NCBI GenBank assembly: GCA_021396245.1 | Contig: WNYE01000013.1 | Coordinates: forward strand, 124,001-188,000 | Direction: 5' to 3' | Length of the DNA stretch: 64,000 bases | Origin: Sporothrix humicola | Lineage: Eukaryota; Ascomycota; Sordariomycetes; Ophiostomatales; Ophiostomataceae | Notes under the pieces: model-generated | What the model was told of the DNA's origin: nothing | Database searches by the model: none | The model's input: the letters and a program-made list of their open reading frames with translations, nothing else | Part shown: positions 21,947 to 33,000 of the stretch, one piece after another | Position numbering within the stretch: the stretch's first letter is position 1 | Layout of the letters: each line of letters begins with the position of its first letter | Made by a program: the position numbers and the translations under genes

Positions 21947-24900
21947 AGTGGCCCTTGGTTGGGCTTTTTTTGCTGCGTTTCTTTTTTTCTTCTCCAAGTC
22001 TTGCCTGCCCTGGTCTCGGGAGGCTCGTTTGCCGCGTCGATCGTCTCTTGTCGGGAAGACCAGCACCAGTCAAAAACGAACAGGGCTTGAAAACCTTCCA
22101 GGGCCAGCCAGGCCAGGCAAACCACAAAAGCCCCAGGGCCTTTACCGACTATCTCGTTTGGCCAGGGCTGCCACTGTAACCTTGCTCCATCAGTGATACA
22201 AAGTGTCGCAATATCAAATTCATGTTGAACAAACTATGAATGTCTTTTGTTTTACGAGAGTGGTATTTTGTTTTCTTTTTTTCTCTTCTTGGACTCCGCC
22301 TGGGTTCTTGTTTGCTTTGATGACGGATATCTCCTGATACAACGAGGCCCAACCACTCGCATTCGAAAACAGCAGGGCGAGCCGATATCAGGATTCAGAC
22401 TCTTGAATCCTCTGGCTTTCTGAATATTTGTTTGATAAATTTTTGGAGTCCCGGAAAATTCATAGTTTCCCACAGTTCTTCTCCTCATCTCTCCACATGC
22501 AATGTCACGGTCCAGAAAATCTTCTGGTTATTCCAAATTCACATCCCAGTTAACGTCGTATTTTCCCATGCAGTTCGTTCACTTACATCGTTTGCCCAAT
22601 CTGGAAATATTAGGAGTGTTGATCGCATCGACAAAATGTGCACAGTAGGGCAGAACCAAAAACAGAAACATCGTGGACGGGCAACACCAGGCTTTCTGCA
22701 TTACACAGAAACAAGCATGCCCCGTGCAAAGGGTAACAGCGGAATTTCGCCCGCAAAATCAGAACAAGTCAGACACTTTGCCCCCCTCGAAACTGTGTAT
22801 TTTATTTTTTTAGGTATCTTTGTGCGACTTGATTAGATACTTCGCCCCTATTTTCTTTGAATAAAGTTCGGACATCGAGATTGCAGATGCAGGATGCAAT
22901 CCCCAGGCTGTCTCTGAAGGGAGTACTCGCACAAAACACTCTATTTACAGGTACATACGAGTATTCGTATCTCACTGTGATACAAAACACCGGGGCTCGA
23001 GATTGCATACGAGTATTCAAGTATTCTCATCTAAGAAAAAGTTAAAACCCGAACATAGAAAACCAAAACCCCAGGAACCCGGAACCCAACAGACAAACAC
23101 AAACGGACAACGGACGGGTGGACTAGCGCAAGACATAGAGGGGTTCGACAGGCTGTGGTTCAATTCCCCAAAGATTAGATAAAATTAGACACGGTGGAAA
23201 AGGTACCGTGCATTTGGAAAACTTTGGGATTTTATCGGACTTTGGAAAAGCAGTTTGCTTTTTCTGGTGCAATTGCTTCCCGAGATGAGATGGTGTTTAT
23301 CGTTGCCAAAACGAGAAAGGGTTCTAATCTTTCTCCAAAGAAGTGAGAATATTCCACACAGCAAGGGTGGTGAGAAAGAGATCAGTTACCAATGGTCAAT
23401 GATGCGCGCATGACGAGCTCCGTTGATCCGCCAAAGAAAAGAGAATAAAGCGTGAGAGTGAAGAAAAAAATCTGGACAATTACTCCGTTTGAAAAAGAAA
23501 GTAAAGGATTTTGGACCTCATCTAGGAAAATCCTTGTCCGATATGTGTTGGGGCAGGTTTGGGCAAGTGGAACAATATGAAAAAGAAGGAAAACAGAAAA
23601 AAGAAAAACGCATAGCATCTTGGTTACAGGGCTTTGTGGCGCAAGAACATACCCAAATCAGCCAGAACGTGGTATCGACACTTTGGACGAGGGGGTCTTC
23701 AAGAGGGGCGCGTGGGTGAGTGGGTGAAAGTGGGAAGAAAAGAAGAGGGGAAAACGCATTCAAACGTAAAAGTAACGAGCACTTTGGGGGCCGGCCAAAC
23801 AAACCATCCGATGGGAGAATGGATGAGAAAACAAGAAAAGAAAAGAAAGAACAATATCAAAAGTCAAAGCAAGATTTCATTTCCAGACTGCTGGGCCTGA
23901 TCCTTCGTTTTTCTTTCCTTTTTAGTTTGGCTTGTTTTCTTTTGTCGCGGGACGTGAATGTTCTTCCGCCGCGATTTGTCCCCTTTTTTCTTTCCCTTTT
24001 TTTCTGTATTATTTTCCTCGTTTCTCATTTTCATCTCTCGAGCCGCCCTGTTGATTTCCCCCCTGCAGCACACAAACAACCCCTGTCGTCTTTTGATTAC
24101 TTTCCGATGCCCGCTAGTCTTCGGGCCCAGATGTTCGGGTTCCTGTTGGGATGAAAACAGAAAAGAGGCCTGCAATAAAAAAAACTGAGAAAAAAGGAGG
24201 ATGCAGAGACGCGGGCAAGAAAAGTTTTGTCCTCCGCTTCATTCTCAAAACAAGGAAAACATCATGAAGAATATGCAGTGAGAAATAACATCTGCCAATT
24301 ACAACCAGTTGTCAACTCGCTTTTCTCGTACAAAACCGGAGCCTCGCGTTATTTCTCCTCTTTCTTCATAACTCATATTGACTTTGCCATCTCGCTATGA
24401 TACGCAGGTTTATTCCCCTTTTTAGTTTAGCCCTACCACGCCGGAAAGCTTTCCTTCCCCATTGTCTGTTGCTGCCCTTGTCCAACACCAACACCCAAAC
24501 CACCCAGGAACGGGCACAAGAAAAGTGAAAAGAACGAAAAGAAGCAGCATAAACCCACCATCGAAAATTAGGCTTTCTGACTTGCTGCCAAGACCAAATT
24601 GAGTAATGTGATTGGCCCATGAACGACGACCGAAGCTCCTTTCCTCTTTCCTTCCCCCTGTCCCTTGTCAAGAGAAAGACCCTCCCTAAATTGAGTGCGT
24701 CGAGAGTGCCTGTTGGTTGTTCTTTCCCTCTTCAGTAATTTTTTGTGTGCTCTGTGTGCCAGTGTGCTTGTCAATCAACCAGTGCTCCCACCCAACTGCG
24801 GCATTGCGCGGGGTTGCACTCTCTCGCCGTTGATCGTGCCTGCCGCGTGTGTATTCGCCTGCAAGACACCACCACACACCACCACGCTGTGTGTCGCTGT

Positions 24901-25282
24901 TATTTTAGGGATGAAAATGGGGCGCAGCCCACTGTTGCACGCTGCACAAAGACAGGACAGACAGTGGCAGGACAGGATGCAAAAACACCACACAAAACTC
25001 ATCGAAGACACCCTCAGATCGTCCCTGGTACTGGGTCGAATCCGCGTATATCGTATGCACACCGTATCTAACGATTACTGTTCACTGTCGCAGTTGTCCT
25101 CTTCAATGGAACCCTGTCTGCACTTATTCGTCCCGACTGCGGGCCAAGTACGGTGAATAAAGAAGTCTGGTAGAAAAAGACATTGAAAATAAGGCCGTAT
25201 GTAAGTGAGAAATACCGGGAGAGTCGCACTGAGTAAAGATGGCGAAGATGCATCAGTGACATACTGGCAGGCAATGGATGGT

Positions 25283-25296
25283 CCCCCCCCCCCCCC
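25283..25296 (+). repeat. C14 homopolymer
   Basis: A run of 14 C is directly visible, followed by AAAGG. Length may be uncertain in the assembly. Confidence 0.85.
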
Positions 25297-25450
25297 AAAG
25301 GCACGATGCCAGAAGCTTGGGACGACAAAGTGATGACAGGCACGGTTTAACTGTCTTCCCCGCTTCCATAGAGGTCTTTCTGACAGCATCTCTCTTTTGT
25401 CTGCTGACTTTGCATTAAACACCTAATTGCAGGGGCAGACAAAAGGCAGA

Positions 25451-25624
25451 GATTGGCTGCAACGTGCTGTAAGGGGCATCAGACCGTTGCAATCGGACAG
25501 AGCGAGCGAAAACCTTACTTTGAGTCCCGCTGTAAGATTTTTCTTACAAGCATTCTGCAGTTTGCAGGCATTGCTGTAGATGTTATATGCAACAGTGACA
25601 GCAGCATGCCTGTAAAGCTGTAAG
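25451..25624. ncRNA. Candidate structured non-coding RNA or hairpin cluster
   Basis: Four inverted repeats follow one another in about 160 bp. (1) GATTG-gct-GCAACG at 25451-25464 pairs with CGTTGCAATC at 25485-25494. (2) TGTAAG at 25531-25536 pairs with CTTACA at 25543-25548 around a six-nucleotide loop. (3) CTGCA at 25555-25559 pairs with TGCAG at 25563-25567. (4) GGCATTGCTGT at 25567-25577 pairs with ACAGCA-gc-ATGCC at 25598-25610. The octamer GCTGTAAG occurs three times (25466, 25529, 25617), with variants between. No coding frame or known RNA family is recognised. Strand, boundaries and transcription are unknown. It could also be the relic of a repeat element. Confidence 0.3.
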
Positions 25625-28600
25625 ATGCAGAGAACAGGGCAGGCCTGTGATGTGATGTAAACCTTTTAGGAAAACGAGGCTCGGGGAACACGACGTAGGA
25701 TATTAGTTACGTTACTGTTCCGAGACTTCTCACCGCATTTCACTTTTTCAAGTTTTGCATTGTTTATTTTCTTCTTTTTTCCCCTCCCACAATCAATCTC
25801 GTCTTCCAAAACTCGGCAGTGCAAAAGTCTCGCCAATACCATGAGACAGCCGTTAATCGAGTGCTGCTATATGAAGGGATATTGTGCGTCCGAGCTTGCC
25901 AGGCCTGGTATATCGTATGGAAATATGCCGTCGACCACCCACTCACTATCAACGGGAGGACGCAATTCCTTCGTCATAAAACACTGCAAATAATGTGAGC
26001 ATCCGACAGGGTAAACGAGGTAAACACACCACATCGTGGTCCATGCTTTTTTTCTTGTACCTTCTCCCATGTCTTGTGTCTCTTGTCTTGTTTGACCCGA
26101 GGGTATGGGAGAACCGTTCTGGGTTTCCCCTTGGCTGTGGCCAGGCCTAGGTCCTTCCCCCGTAGTAACGCTTTTTTTTTCTCCATAGTGCACAAGCACA
26201 AGGGTCACAAGAAACAGGCACCTTCCACTAATACGACGTCTACAACCTCTTCGACATGCCTGCCAAACATGCAGTGGCTGAATCGTATCATACAGTGTGC
26301 CATCGCATTGTTTACTTTCTTTTTTTTTCTCGCGATTCTTTCCTCTTTGCTCTCTTCCTTCTCATGCTTCTCCTTCCTTCTTACTTTCTTTTGTCTGTCC
26401 CCCTTTCATCTCTGCAGCACATGCTCGCATGAACTTTGGAAAGAAAAAGAAGAAATAATCGAAAGACAAAGGAACAGTCTGCCTTGTCTACATTGCAACG
26501 TGACTATGAAGTCCAACAAGAGTAAAACGAAGCAAGGAAACTAAAAGTAACCTCCGTTCGTCGGAGAACACTGCCTAGGCAGCTTTCTTTCTTTTCGTTT
26601 GTCCTTGCAATGTGCTGTTCTATCACGATTCTTTCACGTTCCCCGTCCTAGCCTAGGGCTGCATTGCATTATCACTCTCCCTTTCACCCCCAATGATATG
26701 TGCACTTTTGGGATGGCAGGGGAGAACAAAAACACGCAGGGCTGGGAAAGGACAGAATAGGACACAAGAAACACAACAGACAACACAAAAATCCAGTGGT
26801 TTGGGTCGTGTGGCTTGCGGCTAGCCCGCTTGTCTTCTTTTTTTTTCTGCCCTATGCTGCCCTACGGGAGGCATGCTGCCTTACACCTCCTATGCCGAGA
26901 CTTTTTGTCTGTGACCCAGCTCGATGGGCTGAGGCTTTTTTCTTTGGCCAGTCCTCTCCCGTGAAGCATTTACCTCATCGCTTTTTGCTTGGCTTGACCC
27001 AATTCTAGTACTTCGGCGACCAAGTGGCTGGGCAAAAGATGGAGGGGGAAAGAGGTAGCGAGATAGACTCGGCAAAGAGGCGTGGGGAGCTACATGTGTG
27101 TGTACACAATCTCAGTGTTCAGCCCTACAATATGGCGCTTGGAGACAGCATTATTTTTCTGGGAGAAGAATAAATGTGTGTGAGAGTGAGAGAGAGGTGA
27201 GAGAGAGATGAGAGAATATGCTCGGCAGATGAATTCGAGTGTTGCCAATATTCGTTTATTCCCATGTGCTGGCATGGCCCACTGCTTCTAGACCTTTCTC
27301 TTCTTCATGCCGTCTTTTGAATACCAGCAAGACATAACATGTCTGTCTATCGTATCTTGCATCGTAGTTGAGCAAATCAGAAACGAAGAATTATGATGTG
27401 GTCGGCTGTTGTGTTTCTCGCTTTCCTTGCCCGTTTCTATCGCAAAAGCCCCAAGAGTATTGAAATCGATTGCAACCCAAGACAAAGTTTCATGTATCAT
27501 TTTCCCTTTTATCTTTTTTTGGCAATATATCTTTCGTCAAGCCTTTTACACATGCCATTCCTTCTTCGTTAAGCGCAACCGGTGAGCGTAAGCCGCATAT
27601 GCAGAAAAACAAGACAAAACGACAAGAAAGAAGAAACGAAATACGGCAGTGCATGCAGAGAACAATTCGAAAACTGCTACGTCCTGCTGTGAGGAACGGC
27701 ATACGCCGTCTGAGCAGAACCTCGACTGGCAGTTGTCCGTTGAACATGATTGGCCAAGCCAAGGCACACCATTCCCGCCCGACAGACTGGCTCGAACGGT
27801 GATATTCCTCTTGAAAAAAAAGTCTGTTCGCAATACGGAGTACTCGTTCGTCGTTCGTCGAAACTCTCCAAGCTACTTCTATTTTTCTAGAGGCGTTGTG
27901 CACTGACAATGCACTAGCAACATGTCATGAAACGGCGGTCTTGTGAGAATGACGAAAAGAAGCAATATAGTGTTTCCGTTGCATGACACGATGCGGTGAA
28001 GGAAATGAAAAGAGCTGTTCGAAAAAGAGGAAAAACAAAATGCGAATTTTTTTAAATTTTCACCAATGTTTTCAAAATTTTATTGTAAAAGAAAAAAAAC
28101 CGGTCTCAATTTTCATATGTTCTAAATATAAAACTTAATGTTCATGATAATTTTTTTCATCTCTTCTTTTGATTGTTGTCGGATCGGGGCGCAGCAACAT
28201 CTGCCGCATAAATTTAGTTGAAGAAAGTGACGAGAAGGTGCCATAGTAAAAATCAAACACACGCAAGCGAGAGAGGGTAAGAAAACAGGCGCGCGTCTGC
28301 TCCTTCACTTCGTCTGAAAACTGCACATTGTGCTATTTTGAAGAAAAAGTCTGCTGCATCCACTTGTTCTTTTGCTGCAGGACAGTGTGGCTTGGACCTT
28401 GGGACCTGCTGGAGTGTGCATAACACTCCATACAATGTACAGACGGAAAACCAGTTGACAGAGCGCCAGACAAGCAAAAGAGGCACAGATGAGGGAGAGC
28501 CACATAGGGCTGAGCCCAACGGCCCAATCGTAGCAGAAAGCCATACACCACGAACGCTTCCCAATAAAGACCCAAGAGAAACGAAAGGGAGGGACCCGGC

Positions 28601-28809
28601 CGCACCGCCCTAGCTTTTTGTGTGCAAAAGAGGAGGAACCAAGTGGAAAAATGAAATGAATGCCCAGCAAAAAAGAGTGGGTGGGCAGCCACCCGAGATA
28701 AATGCGAGAGGGAAAAAAATAAAATAAATAAAAATGAAAAAAGAGGGAGGGAGGGATCCCGCTCACATCGCACCAAAACCACTGGCCCCAAAATTATGTG
28801 CCCATATTC

Positions 28810-28844
28810 GGGGAATTGTAGGGGCCTCTAGGGGCTTTTAGGGG
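28810..28844 (+). repeat. G-quadruplex-type motif with 10-bp period
   Basis: Four GGGG runs at 28810, 28821, 28831 and 28841 are separated by loops of 7, 6 and 6 nt. Units of the form (N)5-TAGGGG repeat every 10 bp. This meets the usual sequence rule for an intramolecular quadruplex on the plus strand. Folding is inferred, not shown. Confidence 0.75.
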
Positions 28845-29564
28845 ACATTAGTGAGGTCGTAACACTTGTCTACAGCGCTCTCATGACATTTTCTCCTCCC
28901 GAGAAGGTGGGGAAGAGTGGGTGTGTGCAGATCAAGACAAAAAAAGTCTGGGCAGGCAACGCCCAGAGAATAGCGAGGGAAAAGATACATTGTCGGCCGC
29001 TCGAGGTATATGAGTCTGTTGTCGCTGTCTGTGAGAACAGCGAGTCTCATCAACAGCGGAATAACACTACACGACCACTGTGCAGCAACCGAAAATATGA
29101 GACAAAAAAGTCACAAAAGAAGCAACAAAATACAACACACTCGACCAACCGATAAACGATGCACTCATTGCATAATGCAGTAATCAAAAATGGAGGAAAT
29201 GACACTGCGGGAAGGGATGAAGATAAAAAGGAGCATTCGAAAAGAGACAGCAGACACATAGAAAATTATCGTGAGATCGGAATGCTTCAAGATGTCTTGT
29301 CTGTAATTTTCTTCCCCTATCTTCTTTCCATGGTCACCTCTTTTTTTCTTGGTTTTGTCAGCCAAATCTGGCAATGAGTGCGATATGATACTGTCTCTCT
29401 CCACGACAAGACACATGTCTGTGCTGGCTTTGGGCAACTTTGGTTGTTGTTATCCCGTCAATGTGACACGGGATGGACGGACCTGGTCTGCTTTGGTCTG
29501 GTCTGCTTTGACCTGGCCTTCTCACTCCTTTCACTTCCACCCCTTTTCAATTTCCACTGTTCCG

Positions 29565-29585
29565 GTGTGTGTGTGTGTGTGTGTG
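29565..29585 (+). repeat. (GT)10 microsatellite
   Basis: Ten uninterrupted GT dinucleotides are directly visible. Confidence 0.9.
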
Positions 29586-29935
29586 ATAAGGAAATAGACC
29601 AACCCCGACAAGTGGACGAGAAGGCAAGAAAGGACGAGAATCCACGAAAAGAAAACAGCCAAGGGGAGACGGAAAGAGAGGAAAAGACGAAAGAAAGAGG
29701 AGAGAATAGGGGCCTGCAGCAGACTTGATGAGTTGGTGAGGCGGACCATGCCAACGTGAGGCAGAGTTCGGTGAAGGAGGGCGTGTAAGTAGAAGAGGGG
29801 CCAATCACGGTTCGCATTGGGACTCGATTATGGGGGGTTGTGAGATCTCAACGGCAAGACAAGAAGGCCGTCTCACAATTCTCATTTGCACAACTCACAA
29901 AATACCAACACAGAGAGTCCAGTAGTGTCTGTGCT

Positions 29936-30060
29936 TCCCACTGACACAGCGCTTTCAGTGCTTTTCCTCCCCGCGGATGTAGGGCTCATACGCTAACGGG
30001 TCCTCCCCACAGAGCCTTTTATGGGTTAGCGTCTGCCACGGCATCGCCGATGAGTGGGGA
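29936..30060. other. Cluster of short inverted repeats
   Basis: ACGCTAAC (29990-29997) and GTTAGCGT (30025-30032) are perfect inverted copies around a 27-nt loop. Just upstream, CACTGA and TCAGTG form a second short pair, and GTGTC/GACAC a third. This is GC-richer than its surroundings. It may be a structured RNA, but each stem is short and could arise by chance. Confidence 0.2.
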
Positions 30061-33000
30061 TGGCAACATCGACCGTTTACTAGCTATCATTCGTCCACCA
30101 CATATCTCGCACAGAACAACTCAAGACACACAAGAACACATGTCAGGACGGAAGAGAAAAGTAATTGATAGTGGGCAAAGAAGACCCGTAAGAAACCAAA
30201 GCTTGACCGCATGTTGCTTCTTCTGACTTCGCCTCACCAGGGAGCCACCAACCGGTAAACACATGGCTTGCTGTGAAATGCTTTGTTTGTTTATTTTGTG
30301 GTTTTGAAAAAAAAAAATATAAGGAGAATTTTGGACACAAAATATGAAGTGAATTAAGTTCACGGCGAGCAATAATTTAATTCTTCACAAAGAACAGCAG
30401 CTTTTACTCTATTATGAGAGATCTTCCAGCGCTCCTTCCAGGTGTTTGTGCACTGTCCCGCAAAAGAACTACTCACTGCTCCACAGATTGCTCGTATGGA
30501 CCACTGGGGCTCTTCCTTCCCAGCGAACGTCATGATCACCACCAGAGCCACTGTGGATGGCAGGTTAGGTGAGGAAGGAAGCAAAGAAACAGCAGAGGAG
30601 TGGTAATAGTAGAAATAAATATGGGGCCAATGGTCGTTCTTTCCCGCACTTGTGCGGAAAAAAGTGAACTGCGGAACGCTCCTGCCCCAATTCCGCCAAG
30701 GTGGGTAAGAAACAGAGATGCTACCGTCGCAAGCCGAGGAGGGAAGGAACCACCTACCAAGCCTCACAGTGGGAAAGAGCCTCACAAAAGTGGTAAACGA
30801 AGCATCACGTGTTGTGGACGACTTCCAGGATACGTTGTGCAGCATCTGTCTATTTTTGAATTTCACTGCCTCAGTTCTCCAGACAGAAATTTAATAAAAT
30901 ATATTGGCGAGAGCCTCTGGCTTGTCCTTCATCACACAAGCTCGTCAAATTTGATTTCTGGCAAGGAAAGGGATACACTCGGCTTCTTCGCCGCTTCAAA
31001 CTTCCTTTTCATTTCTTCTCAAGAAACCTCTTCCCAGTCGGAACTTGTCTTGTGTCGAAAAGAAGGCACAAATCTCATCTGGCTCCATCTCCTTGGTCTC
31101 GAGAATGGAGTGCGCTAACAGTTGACTTACCCAAAAGCTCCATCGTCGCCCTAACGGAGTGTTTACCAGCACGCCCCTTGTTCGGCACACCCAGCGCGGG
31201 TTTCTTTCTTGGTGTCTTTTTGATCCAAAGACATTGATTGATAGCGGCGTTTGGCGCGTTCTTTATGGCAAGTTTTGACGAGTGCCATTTGTGAAGTGAA
31301 AACATGATCTCAGTAAGACTTTTTTGTATCTGTGCCTGTAAAACAGTTCTCCAGAAATCTGGCCGCTCTTGGATGAAAACAAAAGTACGATCGCCAAGAT
31401 GGATGTAATCGTTGACTTTGACGACTGAGTCGGGACAGCCTGGACAGCATCTTCCTATCAGCAGTATACACAGTACGAGGATTGATAATAACACCAGTTT
31501 TCGGTAGCAGAATGCGGGAAATTCGGCATCGAATTTTGAATCAAAACCAAATAATTTCAAGAAAAACTTGGAAACAAAACATCCAAGCTCATGAACACAG
31601 ACTCTGTGCTTCCGTGCGTTCTCTCGAAATCCTTTGGGTCCTCAAGGGTCCAGATCCTGTTGGGCGAATCCTTTGTCGCCAAAAGCAGGGGAAAGGGGAG
31701 AATGCAGCAAGATCCTTCTCGTGTTTAACGCGATGGAATCTGCATCTAAAGCTCTTACTGTGTAGTGAAGAGGAGAAGGAGGAGCTACGGAGATATCTTG
31801 CTCATTGAAGCGGAAGAAGCAGAGCGAGCCGGAAGTCGACTTTCGCGTCTCGCGTTTTGTATGAAGTGACTGCCAGAACCCAGTAAGGACGTGAGATATC
31901 TTGATAGCGCCGCTTGCCCCATTGAAAATCAAAACGTGCGTCCTTGTGTCGGTTTCTCGTTTCCATCGCGATCGCGCATGGACCAGTTTTTGGTTAATCC
32001 TTGCCTTGTTGCCTTTCTTACCCACGAGGCCCAGAACGATGAGTTATGAGGACGGGGAAGAAAGTGGGCAAGTGGGTGGGCCAAAGGGACAAGGGTTGGC
32101 GAGGTTGAAAAGATCGAAAGACCTTGACCTTGCCCATGAGTGACCCAAAAAATGTGAGGGACGAAAAACGTTTTCCTTGGAGAGCTTCTCTGTGTAAATA
32201 TGTTGTGATGAGTTTTCTACTACTATGTAAGGTGAGATACAAATCTGACGTCCACCTTGACGGTGGGCCTGGCCATGTGCGAATCAACAGAATAATCAAA
32301 CCTTAGCGATATCACGGAACTAACGGCCTTCTCAAGATGGCATCAAGTTAAAATGATGCCAAGACAAACAAGAATGAAAAATGAAAGAAGAAGAAAAAAT
32401 CAGAGAGAAGAGGCCTATCATACTATTGGAGGCGTATCGGCCGAAAATTACACGGGTCAACGGTCTTTAGGTCCTTGGAGGGAATAGAGCTAGCAGGTTG
32501 AAGAAGACGAAAGAGGCAGTAAAACAATCAAAGACGAGAAGCCGAAAACGCCTCAAAAGACCAAAATGGCTCGTCGTAAAAGATAAAAAATGCACGAAAG
32601 AACGAGAATGAAAGCATGGCGTCTCGCCGTCTCGTTCCAAAAACGCCAAAGAAAAATGTTTCTGGACGCCACAGGGGGGGGGCACAGACTAGAAAAGCAA
32701 GGGTTGGGCATGTTCTTCATATTCGGTAGTGAATGTCTACAAAAAGGGAGATGGTGAACGGGATGTCGGGCGACGGACGACGGGATGCGGTAATAACAGA
32801 ATAACAAAATAATGAAATTAAAATGAGTGCGGAATAAGGACTTGTGCATCTCACAAATACAAGATGCAGAGACGGGCGGTTCAACCAGAGCACTGCATCT
32901 ACGGAACGATACTCGCACAGGGCCAGTGCTCCCTCGCTCCTGTGATCCTAATCCCATAGCCCCGGGACGCGGGAGCGGTCTCGTAAAACGAAAAAAAGGA

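Larger units (their letters stand above)
17001..25440. other. Gene-poor interval, part 1
   Basis: About 8.4 kb with no recognisable protein gene on either strand. Open frames are short, overlap in several frames, lack intron-linked continuation and show no domain signature. Notable items are a hairpin with 12-nt arms at 21917-21946, a TACGGAGTA motif at 19115-19123, two TACGAGTATTC words at 22956 and 23008, a C14 run at 25283-25296, and alternating purine-rich (23470-23880) and pyrimidine-rich (23890-24120) stretches. Transcribed non-coding RNAs cannot be excluded. Confidence 0.5.
25625..29935. other. Gene-poor interval, part 2
   Basis: No gene recognised. It contains a TACGGAGTA motif at 27834-27842, a GA/GT-rich low-complexity stretch at about 27175-27216, a G-quadruplex-type motif at 28810-28844, a (GT)10 microsatellite at 29565-29585, and a pyrimidine-rich stretch at 26290-26420 ending in CTCTGCAG. 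Open frames are short and featureless. Confidence 0.5.

Noticed and set aside
23120..23190. Possible tRNA (two B-box-like GGTTCRA words)
   Set aside because: The T stem pairs at only four of five positions and no matching 5' acceptor strand or A box lies upstream.
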